A stretch of 64,000 nt of DNA, taken from positions 3,286,001 to 3,350,000 of the forward strand of contig OZ244059.1 in the NCBI GenBank assembly GCA_965215385.1. Reading direction: 5' to 3'. Every line of letters begins with the position of its first letter. Position 1 is the first letter of the stretch. The position numbers and the translations under genes are program-made. Below, one piece after another: positions 19,485-27,340 of the stretch. The notes beneath the pieces were generated by a model. The model was not told the origin of the DNA and did not search any database. It worked only from the letters and a program-made list of their open reading frames with translations. This DNA comes from JAPORY01 sp965215385. Its GTDB lineage: Bacteria; Pseudomonadota; Alphaproteobacteria; Rhodobacterales; Rhodobacteraceae.

Positions 19485-20240
19485 ATGATCCAAGAAATAG
19501 TCGATGTTGACGCTGAGTTGGTTGACATTGCTCGTCAGTATCACGGCGCAATGGGGCTGGGGATACAACTGCTCAATCTGATCGGTGGTCAAGCTGAGGA
19601 TCTACTGGATCGACTGCCGACTTCGGTGCGTGAGCGACTGGACGAAGTTACCGAGAAAGCATTGATCGTAGCACTAAACACGGCGACCGAAAGCCGTCGT
19701 GCCGTTCCCGATCAATCGCAATGGCTAAATTCCGCCGTGGCGACGGTTCTCGGCGCTGCGGGTGGGTTTGGTGGTTTGCCGTCGGCCTTGCTGGAGTTGC
19801 CAGTAACGACAACGATCTTACTGCGTGCAATTCAGGGGGTGGCAGTCAACCATGGTTTCGACATTAAACTTGAAAGTGTGCGATTTGATTGTCTGCGTAT
19901 CCTCGGTACTGCGGGCCCTTTTGCAGCCGACGATGGTGCCGAACTCGGTTTTTTCTCAGCTCGGATTACTTTGTCTGGCAATGCGATTAATCGGGTAATT
20001 TCATTGGTGGTGCCAAGACTAGCCACGGCTTTGGGCCAAAAGCTAGCGGCACAAGCCATCCCGGTTTTAGGTGCGGTCGCTGGTGCAGCGACCAACTACA
20101 CCTATACCAACTATTATCAACAGATGGCCGAAGTTCATTTTCGACTTAGACGCCTTGCAATTGAAGCGAATAAAACCGAAGACGAAATTCTCCAAGACTT
20201 CAGAGCGACGTTTGAGCAGCAGCACAGCCCCATTGATTGA
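19485..20240 (+). CDS. EcsC family protein
   Basis: This 251-residue protein matches the EcsC family: an N-terminal LLNLIGGQAEDLLDRLP segment, a Gly/Ala-rich central helix near GAAGGFGGLPSALLELPVTTTILLR (partly membrane-associated) and the C-terminal PVLGAVAGAATNYTYTNYY. The start is set by GGAG 7 nt upstream. EcsC was named from the Bacillus ecs locus, but its molecular function is not established. It follows the GNAT gene closely and may be cotranscribed with it. Confidence 0.85.
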   Translation: MIQEIVDVDAELVDIARQYHGAMGLGIQLLNLIGGQAEDLLDRLPTSVRERLDEVTEKALIVALNTATESRRAVPDQSQWLNSAVATVLGAAGGFGGLPSALLELPVTTTILLRAIQGVAVNHGFDIKLESVRFDCLRILGTAGPFAADDGAELGFFSARITLSGNAINRVISLVVPRLATALGQKLAAQAIPVLGAVAGAATNYTYTNYYQQMAEVHFRLRRLAIEANKTEDEILQDFRATFEQQHSPID

Positions 20241-20654
20241 CAATTCGAATCGGCGACAAAGCGGTATTGAGCCGATAACGATCCTTGCCTAAGTGGCGGC
20301 ATTCACAATAAGGCAAACCCTGCCTCAGCCGCGAAACCAAAGACGTTAGCTGCAAGCCGATAGAAAATGTCACGACCTCCAAAGCACGATATATCGTGAT
20401 CTCGTGTACGGCAGTAGACAGCGTTGCCGGTTGAAGCCGCGCTATCGCGCGCTGATCAAGTTTTCTAAGGAACTCACCGACGCAAATTTTGTGTGGATTT
20501 TGCCGCGCTCATCACCTTGTTGAGAAAACCCCTTGCATTGTGGCGAAAATTGAACTAAATGTTGGGTTAGATATTTTTTCTAACACAATATAAGATTGAT
20601 TTCAGTCCATGATATTCGTCGTTCATCATTTTTGTGGGGTAAGGTTACGACTTC
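20241..20654. other. Intergenic region with 14-bp palindrome
   Basis: This 414-bp gene-free stretch contains a perfect 14-bp palindrome, CACGATATATCGTG, at 20385-20398. An A+T-rich block at about 20560-20600 could hold the promoter of the Nudix gene. No credible open frame is seen. Confidence 0.4.
20385..20398. promoter_or_regulatory. Perfect 14-bp palindrome
   Basis: CACGATATATCGTG is fully self-complementary. It lies 257 bp before the Nudix start and 145 bp after the EcsC stop. It could be a repressor site for a weak upstream promoter, but nothing ties it to a gene. Confidence 0.25.
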
Positions 20655-21116
20655 ATGCTTAAGCAACTACCGCTATCGCTGCGAAAGTCCGCTCGAAGCG
20701 AGGTGCGCAGTCAATTTGCGGCGCTGTGCTATCGAATCAAGCTTGACCGGCCGCAAATTCTTTTGATTACATCGCGGCGATCAGGGCGGTGGATTGTTCC
20801 AAAAGGGTGGCCAGAGGATGGATTAACACCGGCAGAGTGTGCCTTAAAAGAAGCCTGGGAAGAGGCTGGGGTTAATGGTATCGCCCATGATCTTTGTCTT
20901 GGTTTATTTGCCTACGCAAAGTCAATTTCTGATAAAGTCAGTTATCCGTGCGTTGCGATGATTTATCCGGTTAAGGTCAAGCTGTTATCCAAGAAATATC
21001 CAGAGAAGGCACAAAGGCAGCGTCGTTGGATGACTCCAAAAAGAGCGTCGAAAAGTGTTTCCGAACCGGAACTGGCGCGAATATTGCGAGACTTCGATCC
21101 TAAAATACTGCGTTGA
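20655..21116 (+). CDS. Nudix hydrolase
   Basis: This 153-residue Nudix protein has IVPKGWPEDG followed by the helix CALKEAWEEAGV. The first Glu of the classical Nudix box is replaced by Leu (DGLTPAE), a variation common in alphaproteobacterial members related to diphosphoinositol polyphosphate hydrolases. The metal-binding EAWEEAG core is intact, so it should be active on a nucleoside diphosphate-linked or diphosphate substrate. The DUF1178 gene begins 67 nt downstream. Confidence 0.88.
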   Translation: MLKQLPLSLRKSARSEVRSQFAALCYRIKLDRPQILLITSRRSGRWIVPKGWPEDGLTPAECALKEAWEEAGVNGIAHDLCLGLFAYAKSISDKVSYPCVAMIYPVKVKLLSKKYPEKAQRQRRWMTPKRASKSVSEPELARILRDFDPKILR

Positions 21117-21183
21117 CTTGCCGACAATTGATTTTTCTGGAGACATAGATATATTAACGAGGTTCGTAGAATCGGTGCAAAAC

Positions 21184-21618
21184 ATGATTCAATATAGCTT
21201 AAAGTGCGCAAAAGGCCACGCGTTTGAAAGTTGGTTTCAGTCTGCTGAAGCCCACGACAAGCTTGCGGCTACCGGCATGGTTACCTGTCCAGTATGCGGA
21301 TCAGGTGACGTAGAAAAGTCTATTATGGCACCACGGGTGCGCACTGCTCGAAGCAAGCGACAGAAGGCTGAGGGGGGAGCACTTTCGGTAACAGCCAGTG
21401 AAGCAAGTCAGGCACTGCAAAAGCTCAAGAACCACATTGAAACGCACTCAAGCTATGTCGGCTCCAACTTTGCAGCAGAAGCGCGAGCGATTCACCTTGG
21501 AGACTTGCCAGAACGCTCGATTCATGGGGAAGCGCGAGCAGATGAGGCTAGAAAACTAATCGAAGATGGGATACCGGTTGCGCCTTTACCATTCATGCCC
21601 AAGCAAAAGACAAATTGA
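21184..21618 (+). CDS. DUF1178 family protein
   Basis: This 144-residue protein begins MIQYSLKCAKGHAFESWF, the typical DUF1178 start, and has two cysteine pairs (Cys8 and the TCPVCGSG pair) suggesting a zinc ribbon. The C-terminal part has FAAEARAIHLGDLPERSIHGEA, also diagnostic. I start it at 21184 rather than at the in-frame ATG 129 nt upstream because homologous residues begin there. The function of the family is unknown. It often sits near Nudix genes in this class of bacteria. Confidence 0.88.
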   Translation: MIQYSLKCAKGHAFESWFQSAEAHDKLAATGMVTCPVCGSGDVEKSIMAPRVRTARSKRQKAEGGALSVTASEASQALQKLKNHIETHSSYVGSNFAAEARAIHLGDLPERSIHGEARADEARKLIEDGIPVAPLPFMPKQKTN

Positions 21619-21700
21619 ACACCGAAACTGCTCGCAACTTATCTTTCTCCGAACTTAACCAGTCTTCGTGCCAAGTTGAGTTGGCGTTGACCGGTGTTCA
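21616..21700. promoter_or_regulatory. 9-bp inverted repeat between DUF1178 and lysC
   Basis: TGAACACCG at 21616-21624 (its first three bases are the DUF1178 stop codon) is exactly complementary to CGGTGTTCA at 21692-21700, 32 nt before the lysC start. The 67-nt loop contains a smaller CCAA...TTGG stem. It could act as a terminator or leader structure for lysC; there is no U-tract and it does not match a riboswitch I recognise. Confidence 0.3.
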
Positions 21701-21731
21701 TTAGAAAATTGTTTCTTGGTAGAACCTATCC

Positions 21732-22964
21732 GTGCCTGTGCTTGTGATGAAATTCGGTGGCACTTCGGTGGCAGACCTGACCTGCGTGCAGCGGTCGGCC
21801 AACCGAGTAGTGCGTGAAGTTCGTGATGGCAAGAATATTGTTGTCGTCGTATCAGCGATGGCTGGGGGAACCAACGACCTAATTTCTAAGGTAGTCGAAA
21901 CTGCGCCTGTCTACGATGCCCGAGAGTATGATGCAGTGGTGTCTTCGGGCGAGAATATCACTGCCGGGCTGATGGCTTTAACACTGCAAGGAATGGGTGT
22001 GCCGGCCCGCAGTTGGCAGGGTTGGCAAGTTCCGATTGCGACAACAGCCACGCACGCTAGTGCTCGAATCACTGATATTGAGACGGAAAACATTCTGCAA
22101 AAGTTTGAAGAGGGTATGCGGGTTGCCGTCGTTGCCGGGTTTCAAGGCATTAGCCCAGAAGACCGCATTACCACGCTGGGGCGCGGCGGTTCGGATACCA
22201 CGGCGGTTGCTCTTGCGGTGGCCCTAAATGCGGAACAATGCCAAATTTTTACCGATGTTGACGGCATCTATACGACCGACCCACGCATCTGTGATCGGGC
22301 GAAGAAGTTAGATCAAATCGCATATGAAGAGATGCTAGAGTTAGCCTCTATGGGCGCTCGTGTGCTCCAGACACGATCAATAGAGTTTGCAATGCGCAAC
22401 TCTGTGCGCCTGAGAGTCTTGTCGAGTTTTGCTGATGACTTGGAGGCACAGGGTACGCTCGTTTGCGACGAGGAGGAGATCATGGAAAGTAAAGTTGTGG
22501 CTGGCGTGGCCTGTTCTCGTGATGAAGCCAAATTGACTCTCATCTCTGTTGCTGACCGTCCTGGTATTGCCGCAATGGTATTCTCATCACTGAGCGAAGC
22601 GAATGTGAATGTTGATATGATCGTTCAAAACATCGCCGAAAAGGGGCGCACCGATATGACGTTCTCCTGTCCGACTGATCAAATTGGTGCGGCTGAGAAA
22701 GCTTTGATTGACATTCGCGATAATGATGAGGTGCGTTATGATGAACTCGTTGTCGACAACTCGGTTGCCAAAGTCTCAGTTGTTGGGATCGGGATGCGAA
22801 GTCACACTGGTGTTGCCGCCAAAATGTTCAGTGTTCTGTCAAGGGAGGGCATCAATATCAAGGTGATTACGACATCAGAGATAAAGATCTCGGTTTTGAT
22901 TGATCGCAAATATATGGAACTCGCTGTGCAGGCCCTCCACGACGCCTTTGAGTTGGATCAATAG
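21732..22964 (+). CDS. lysC: Aspartate kinase
   Basis: This 410-residue aspartokinase performs the first step of lysine, threonine and methionine synthesis, phosphorylating aspartate. The kinase motif MKFGGTSVAD opens the protein, with VSAMAGGTNDLI and TTLGRGGSDTTAVALA in the catalytic domain and FTDVDGIYTTDPRI after it. Two ACT domains follow (residues about 265-410, e.g. KVSVVGIGMRSHTGVA), implying feedback inhibition by lysine or threonine. A GTG at 21732 is the likely start; a downstream ATG at residue 6 would cut into the conserved strand. Confidence 0.95.
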   Translation: MPVLVMKFGGTSVADLTCVQRSANRVVREVRDGKNIVVVVSAMAGGTNDLISKVVETAPVYDAREYDAVVSSGENITAGLMALTLQGMGVPARSWQGWQVPIATTATHASARITDIETENILQKFEEGMRVAVVAGFQGISPEDRITTLGRGGSDTTAVALAVALNAEQCQIFTDVDGIYTTDPRICDRAKKLDQIAYEEMLELASMGARVLQTRSIEFAMRNSVRLRVLSSFADDLEAQGTLVCDEEEIMESKVVAGVACSRDEAKLTLISVADRPGIAAMVFSSLSEANVNVDMIVQNIAEKGRTDMTFSCPTDQIGAAEKALIDIRDNDEVRYDELVVDNSVAKVSVVGIGMRSHTGVAAKMFSVLSREGINIKVITTSEIKISVLIDRKYMELAVQALHDAFELDQ

Positions 22965-23769
22965 AAAACTACCACGGGTGTATGTCACATTCGTAGGTAG
23001 GCTGGCAACTTCACTGGGTTTTCATGGTTGTGCCCTAATTTTTTCTTGCATTTTGGCAAGCCATGTTAATCCAAATAAAACTGACTTACCCCCGAAAACC
23101 ACCAAGAGACTCCTGCACTGCGAATTGAGTAGGCCGTGGGATGACCGATCACGCTCGGATGCCGCAGCTTGCCAGCAATTCTGGTGTTTTTTGAATTAGC
23201 CACCCGGCTAAAAACGCGAGCTACTAACCTGACGAGCGGCGGGGCGTCAACAGACATCCAATTACGAAACGAAAGAGAACCTGGACTGCGGTGCTGAGCG
23301 CGAGAGGACGGTCGAATTGGTGACGCATTTCTGGCATTGGCTTTGTGTTCCGTAATCAACGGCTGAAAACTCTCGATTGCGATGGCTATTTTTGACCAAA
23401 CCGTCCGATGATCAATTTTCCCAGTCGTGAGCTCAATTCTTGCCGTCAATGGGGATTCGTAGTGGTGCCGTGCTTACCGTAATGACGATATGACGCAGGG
23501 TGCGAAATAGAGAAGAACAATGCGGCGTCTGACCCCATACCCCTACTTCCGCTTGCCAGTTGGCGCATCTTTGAGGGCGAGATCTGACTTTTTGGCTTTA
23601 CCAGTCATATTGTTAACCAAATAGGGGGCACTAACCACCATGAAATCAATCGCTACAGTTGTGTTGGAAATATTGTTTGTTCAGTGTAAACTCAGTAGTC
23701 GGCCGCCGGGGTGCGAATTCCAATTCGGCTGGCAAGTTTACGATCCTGATGCCTGCAGGGGACAAGTGT

Positions 23770-23785
23770 TGACAGAAATCTGTCA
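23770..23785. promoter_or_regulatory. Dyad TGACAGA-AA-TCTGTCA
   Basis: Two perfect 7-bp arms separated by AA lie 187 bp before the ptsP start. The size and symmetry fit the binding site of a dimeric regulator, but no known consensus was recognised. Confidence 0.35.
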
Positions 23786-23862
23786 GGTTTGCTTTCCCCT
23801 GAACGGGACTCGCGGGAGGATTTTGGCCCTTGCAGCAGAATAACGGATGACCGCTATGGGGC

Positions 23863-23879
23863 TTCTGCTGTCAGCAGAA
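23863..23879. promoter_or_regulatory. Dyad TTCTGCTG-T-CAGCAGAA
   Basis: Two perfect 8-bp arms around a single T lie 93 bp before the ptsP start. A half-site copy, CAGCAGAA, occurs 30 bp upstream at 23833-23840 and is followed by a similar TAA/TTA triplet, so the unit may be a repeated operator. Alternatively it could form an RNA hairpin. Confidence 0.35.
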
Positions 23880-23971
23880 TTATGTGTCTAAAGTGCGCGT
23901 GAACGAAACTGAGGAGTATCGCGGACTATTTCGCGCTGTGAATCAAGAATTGGCGGACTGAATGGTGCCTG

Positions 23972-26215
23972 ATGTCTGAACAGACCGAGAGTGAGAGTCG
24001 AAAACTCCTTGGACGATTACGGGACACACTAGCTCGCAACGTCGAAGGACAGGCGCGACTTGATCAAATCACACAATTGACTGCTCGTAGTATGGGCTCC
24101 GAGGTATGCTCCATTTACTTGTTCATTGACGACGATGTCCTAGAATTGTGTGCAACGCAAGGTCTCAACCCCGAGGCCGTGCATCAGACACGCATGCGCC
24201 TAGGCGAGGGATTGGTTGGTCGGGTCGCAAGCCGGGGCCGGGTGATAAATACCCCCGATGCGCCCTCAGAAAACGGTTTTCGCTATATGAGTGAGACTGG
24301 TGAGGAAATTTACTCATCTTTTCTCGGCGTTCCTATCCAAAGATTGGGGAAGAATCTCGGCGTACTGGTAGTTCAATCGAAAACTCAGCGGGAATACTCA
24401 GCCGACGAAGTCTATGCACTCGAAGTTGTTGCTATGGTGCTCGCAGAAATGACTGAGCTCGGAGCTTTTTTGGGTGAAGGTACCGCTTTATCTGCGCAAC
24501 ATCAAAAGCCAGTGCTATTCCGAGGCTCAAGCGGCCAAGAGGGTGCGGCTGAGGGCTACGTGTGGCTTCATGAGCCTCGCGTTGTGATAACCAACCCAAT
24601 TGCTGATGATCCACATCGGGAACTTGAACGTTTGATTGCGGCTATTGAGCAACTGCAAGTTGGCGTTGATAAACTTCTTGAAGCGTCCGCCGACGGCGAT
24701 AAAGAACAATTCAAAATTCTTGAAGTTTACCGCATGTTCACCAACTCCAAGAGTTGGTTAAGGCGCATGCAAGAAGATATTAGCCGTGGGTTATCGGCTG
24801 AGGCGGCTGTGGAGAAGGAACAGTCGCAAGCCCGGGCGCGCCTTGGGCAGGTTCAAGACTCATACTTGCGAGAAAGATTGAGTGATCTTGATGATCTTTC
24901 CAACCGACTTCTAAGGATTTTGACCAATCAGGGTGCTCAAGAGGGGCTAGAGTTACCAAAAAATCCAATTCTAGTTGCCCGAAATATCGGACCCGCAGAA
25001 CTTTTAGAATACGGCCGAAAATTAAAGGGGGTTGTGTTAGAACAGGGTTCGGTTGGGAGCCACGCCGCCATTGTCGCTAGAGCCCTCGCGATCCCTTTAG
25101 TTGTTCATGCGCGGCGGATTTCCACTGAGGCTTTGAACGGCGATCACATCATGGTCGACGGTGACCAAGGTATTGTTCACTTACGGCCGGACGACCAAGT
25201 CGTGTTGGCCTTTCGTGATAAGATCGCGATGAATGCAAAGGCGCAAGTGCGATATGCGTCCATAAAAGACAAACCAGCAATCACTCAATGTGGAAAAAAA
25301 ATCATCCTCAACATGAACGCGGGCTTGATGGCTGACTTGCCGTCGCTTGAGGGGTCAGGAGCCCAAGGGGTTGGTTTATTTCGAACCGAACTGCAATTTC
25401 TTGTTCGCAATCGAATGCCAAAGCGAATGGAACTCGCAGAAATCTACTCTCGGGTTTTGGATGCCGCAAAGGGTAAACGTGTCGCGTTCCGCACCCTTGA
25501 TATCGGTTCCGATAAGGTCTTGCCTTATATGACCCCAAATGATGAACCGAATCCGGCATTAGGCTGGCGTGCGATTCGGGTCGGACTGGATCGGCCGGGC
25601 GTCCTGCGTATGCAGCTGCAGGCACTTATTCGTGCGGCTAACGGGCGCCCCCTGACGATTATGTTCCCTTTCATTGCACAATTGGGTGAGTATCGATTGG
25701 CGCGAGCGGAAATGGAAAAGGCGTGGCGGCGAGAAGAACGATTAGGTCACCAGTTGCCTAAGAAACTTGAGGTTGGGGCGATGCTTGAGACGCCAAGTTT
25801 GGCTTATGCACCCAAACAATTCTTCGAAGAGGTTGGTTTTTTGTCGGTCGGTGGCAACGACCTCAAGCAATTCTTTTTTGCCGCAGATCGCGAAAATGAG
25901 AGAGTGCGGCGCCGCTATGATGTGCTTGAGGTCAGCTTTTTAACGTTTCTCGAAAATATCGTTCAGCGCTGTGTTAAGACGAATACCCCGTTAAGCTTTT
26001 GCGGCGAGGATGCCGGGCGACCGATTGAGGCTCTGTGTCTTGCAGCGATTGGCTTCCGCACGCTCTCAATGCGTCCCGCCTCAATCGGCCCCGTAAAGGC
26101 GCTGATTCGACGCTGCAATCTTGATGAACTAATTGAAATTATCGGGCGAGAACGGGACAAAGGTGAACAATCTGTCCGTCCAGCGGTAATTGAATGGCTG
26201 CGCAAGCAGAATTAG
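23972..26215 (+). CDS. ptsP: PEP-protein phosphotransferase PtsP (EI-Ntr)
   Basis: This 747-residue enzyme I of the nitrogen-related phosphotransferase system takes phosphate from PEP and passes it to NPr. An N-terminal GAF domain (residues about 20-165) senses a small ligand, glutamine in studied homologues. The phosphorylated His is His364 in GSHAAIVARAL, and the PEP-binding barrel runs from about 420 with VGLFRTELQFL and the catalytic Cys677 in SFCGEDAGR. The length matches the family. It does not carry the prfA/hemK neighbours often seen in related bacteria; a secreted-protein gene follows on the opposite strand. Confidence 0.95.
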   Translation: MSEQTESESRKLLGRLRDTLARNVEGQARLDQITQLTARSMGSEVCSIYLFIDDDVLELCATQGLNPEAVHQTRMRLGEGLVGRVASRGRVINTPDAPSENGFRYMSETGEEIYSSFLGVPIQRLGKNLGVLVVQSKTQREYSADEVYALEVVAMVLAEMTELGAFLGEGTALSAQHQKPVLFRGSSGQEGAAEGYVWLHEPRVVITNPIADDPHRELERLIAAIEQLQVGVDKLLEASADGDKEQFKILEVYRMFTNSKSWLRRMQEDISRGLSAEAAVEKEQSQARARLGQVQDSYLRERLSDLDDLSNRLLRILTNQGAQEGLELPKNPILVARNIGPAELLEYGRKLKGVVLEQGSVGSHAAIVARALAIPLVVHARRISTEALNGDHIMVDGDQGIVHLRPDDQVVLAFRDKIAMNAKAQVRYASIKDKPAITQCGKKIILNMNAGLMADLPSLEGSGAQGVGLFRTELQFLVRNRMPKRMELAEIYSRVLDAAKGKRVAFRTLDIGSDKVLPYMTPNDEPNPALGWRAIRVGLDRPGVLRMQLQALIRAANGRPLTIMFPFIAQLGEYRLARAEMEKAWRREERLGHQLPKKLEVGAMLETPSLAYAPKQFFEEVGFLSVGGNDLKQFFFAADRENERVRRRYDVLEVSFLTFLENIVQRCVKTNTPLSFCGEDAGRPIEALCLAAIGFRTLSMRPASIGPVKALIRRCNLDELIEIIGRERDKGEQSVRPAVIEWLRKQN

Positions 26216-26379
26216 TGGTGCGAAACTACGCGTTTGGTGCTCGCCGAACAGTGGCGAACCGCTATCGTTAGTGCTCAAAAGAGTGCTAGCCATCGACATA
26301 TCGGCAGGGCGTCACTGCTCAATACTTGACGGCGGCGGCATCCAAGAAATTGGACGTCACCATCGCTGTGTTTGACACG

Positions 26380-26943
26380 TCAATTCGACGGAACTGGGCA
26401 ACCGTCTGGTATGGTGATTGTCACACTTCTTTTAATGTCAGGCAAGAATTGGCTGATTCCATTCTCAGGGGTCGCTGTAACCCAGTTGTAGCCGCCAAAC
26501 CAAGAGCGAAACTCAACCTGCGCATCACTGAGTAGCACGTCAAATTTCTCTGCGTTTGGGTACGATTCATCGCAGGGATCGCCATCTTTCAGAATCAAAA
26601 TCTCAATGCCAATTTGTTCACCGATTGATTGATTGTCCCGCCACATAATCGTGCCTGAAACCGGCTTATAATCTTCATCGGCAACCGCGGTATCATCGCG
26701 GGTTTCGAAACTATAGCGGATCGCACGGAACAACCCATTGTCGGCGGCTTCTGGGGGAATATTCCATCGCGTCACAAGTCGCGCAGTTTCGCCCTCTACT
26801 GAACTTGCATTCTCCATCTCTAGCCAAGCGGCGTCCACTGGGGAAACGAGCGAGATAAAACTCGCAAAGAAAAAGAACTTCCAGAAAGAGGACGGAAATT
26901 TCTTGTTCAATCTGTCAGGCGATAAATTAATCTGCCTCGCCAT
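26380..26943 (-). CDS. Secreted single Calx-beta-like domain protein
   Basis: From the ATG at 26943 this is a 187-residue precursor with a signal peptide: a basic n-region (MARQINLSPDRLNKKF), hydrophobic SFWKFFFFASFISLV and a cleavage site after VDA. The mature part has a Calx-beta pattern: SSVEGETARLV, DEDYKPVSGTIMW and a final strand ending SVTITIPDGC. Single-domain Calx-beta proteins bind Ca2+ or act as adhesion modules outside the cell. An in-frame ATG 21 nt upstream exists, but the later one gives a standard signal peptide. Two cysteines could form a disulphide. It neighbours the poly-C gene, suggesting a cluster of exported proteins. Confidence 0.75.
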   Translation of the reverse strand: MARQINLSPDRLNKKFPSSFWKFFFFASFISLVSPVDAAWLEMENASSVEGETARLVTRWNIPPEAADNGLFRAIRYSFETRDDTAVADEDYKPVSGTIMWRDNQSIGEQIGIEILILKDGDPCDESYPNAEKFDVLLSDAQVEFRSWFGGYNWVTATPENGISQFLPDIKRSVTITIPDGCPVPSN

Positions 26944-26964
26944 TTTAGTTTGCTCCACTGCCAA

Positions 26965-27223
26965 TTGCCCGTGCGGGCACTAACCTTCGAGTGAACATGT
27001 TTAATCAAACTATAGCATGTTCGTGAATTTCTATCACTTCGACGTAAATTTCAACAAGAAAATGAACTTTGAAGCAAATTTTTTTGACTTATGATTTCAG
27101 CGAACCCACCATCCTTGCCTTCAAAAGTGGTTTCAATGGTGTCGAAAATTAAACTCCGAGCCAAGGATACGCACAATATTGCGTTTGACAAGTCCTATCA
27201 AGATAGGGCAGTATCTCAGTTTA
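26965..27223. other. A+T-rich intergenic region with a dyad
   Basis: This region lies between two divergent exported-protein genes. TTGACA at 27185-27190 is followed at once by the dyad CCTATC-AA-GATAGG (27194-27207), which could be an operator. No coding sequence is seen. Confidence 0.35.
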
Positions 27224-27289
27224 AAATTCACTATTTCCTTCCGACAGCAAGGGCGGTAGAGTGAGATCCGTTACACAATTGGAGTATTT
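27224..27289 (+). promoter_or_regulatory. Conserved promoter/leader of poly-C locus 1
   Basis: This 66-nt segment aligns without gaps to 45520-45585 upstream of the second poly-C gene, with matching blocks AAATTCAC (27224), GACA-CAA, a -10-like TAGAGT at 27257-27262 and TGGAG as ribosome-binding site at 27280-27284. A -35-like TTTCCT lies 17 nt before the -10. Spacing from AAATTCAC to ATG is 66 nt in both loci. This argues that both genes share one promoter type. Confidence 0.6.
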
Positions 27290-27340
27290 ATGATGAGACA
27301 AAGTCCCCCCCCCCCCCCCCCCCCCCCCCAATGGCATTAA
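27290..27340 (+). pseudogene. 5' coding leader of poly-C locus 1, cut off by IS
   Basis: Two adjacent ATG codons (27290 and 27293) are followed by AGA CAA AGT and then CCC codons, encoding MMRQS plus a run of prolines. Because of the insertion, the frame runs 24 C into the IS end and stops at TAA 27338-27340. The remainder of the gene lies beyond the IS, from 29769. Before insertion the frame would have reached the signal peptide only if the number of C residues was 1 modulo 3. Confidence 0.6.
27305..27329. repeat. Poly-C tract of 25
   Basis: Twenty-five consecutive C residues lie inside the 5' coding part of locus 1. The last C also belongs to the 15-bp terminal repeat of the insertion sequence. 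Mononucleotide tracts of this length are strongly slippage-prone, and the true length may vary between cells or be misread by the assembler. Confidence 0.9.

Larger units (their letters stand above)
22965..23971. other. 1-kb region without a recognised gene
   Basis: This long gap lies between lysC and ptsP. A minus-strand open frame (23066-23449, 127 residues) and a plus-strand one (23640-23843, 67 residues) have no recognisable motif or good ribosome-binding site, so I do not call them genes. Two clean dyads lie in the 210 bp before ptsP and are listed separately. Decayed coding sequence is possible. Confidence 0.4.

Noticed and set aside
23066..23449. 127-codon minus-strand frame in the gap before ptsP
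   Set aside because: No family resemblance, Arg/Ser-rich composition typical of chance frames and no start signal; kept only as part of the gap description.
23640..23843. 67-codon plus-strand frame before ptsP
   Set aside because: It runs across one of the dyads, has no clear ribosome-binding site and no motif.
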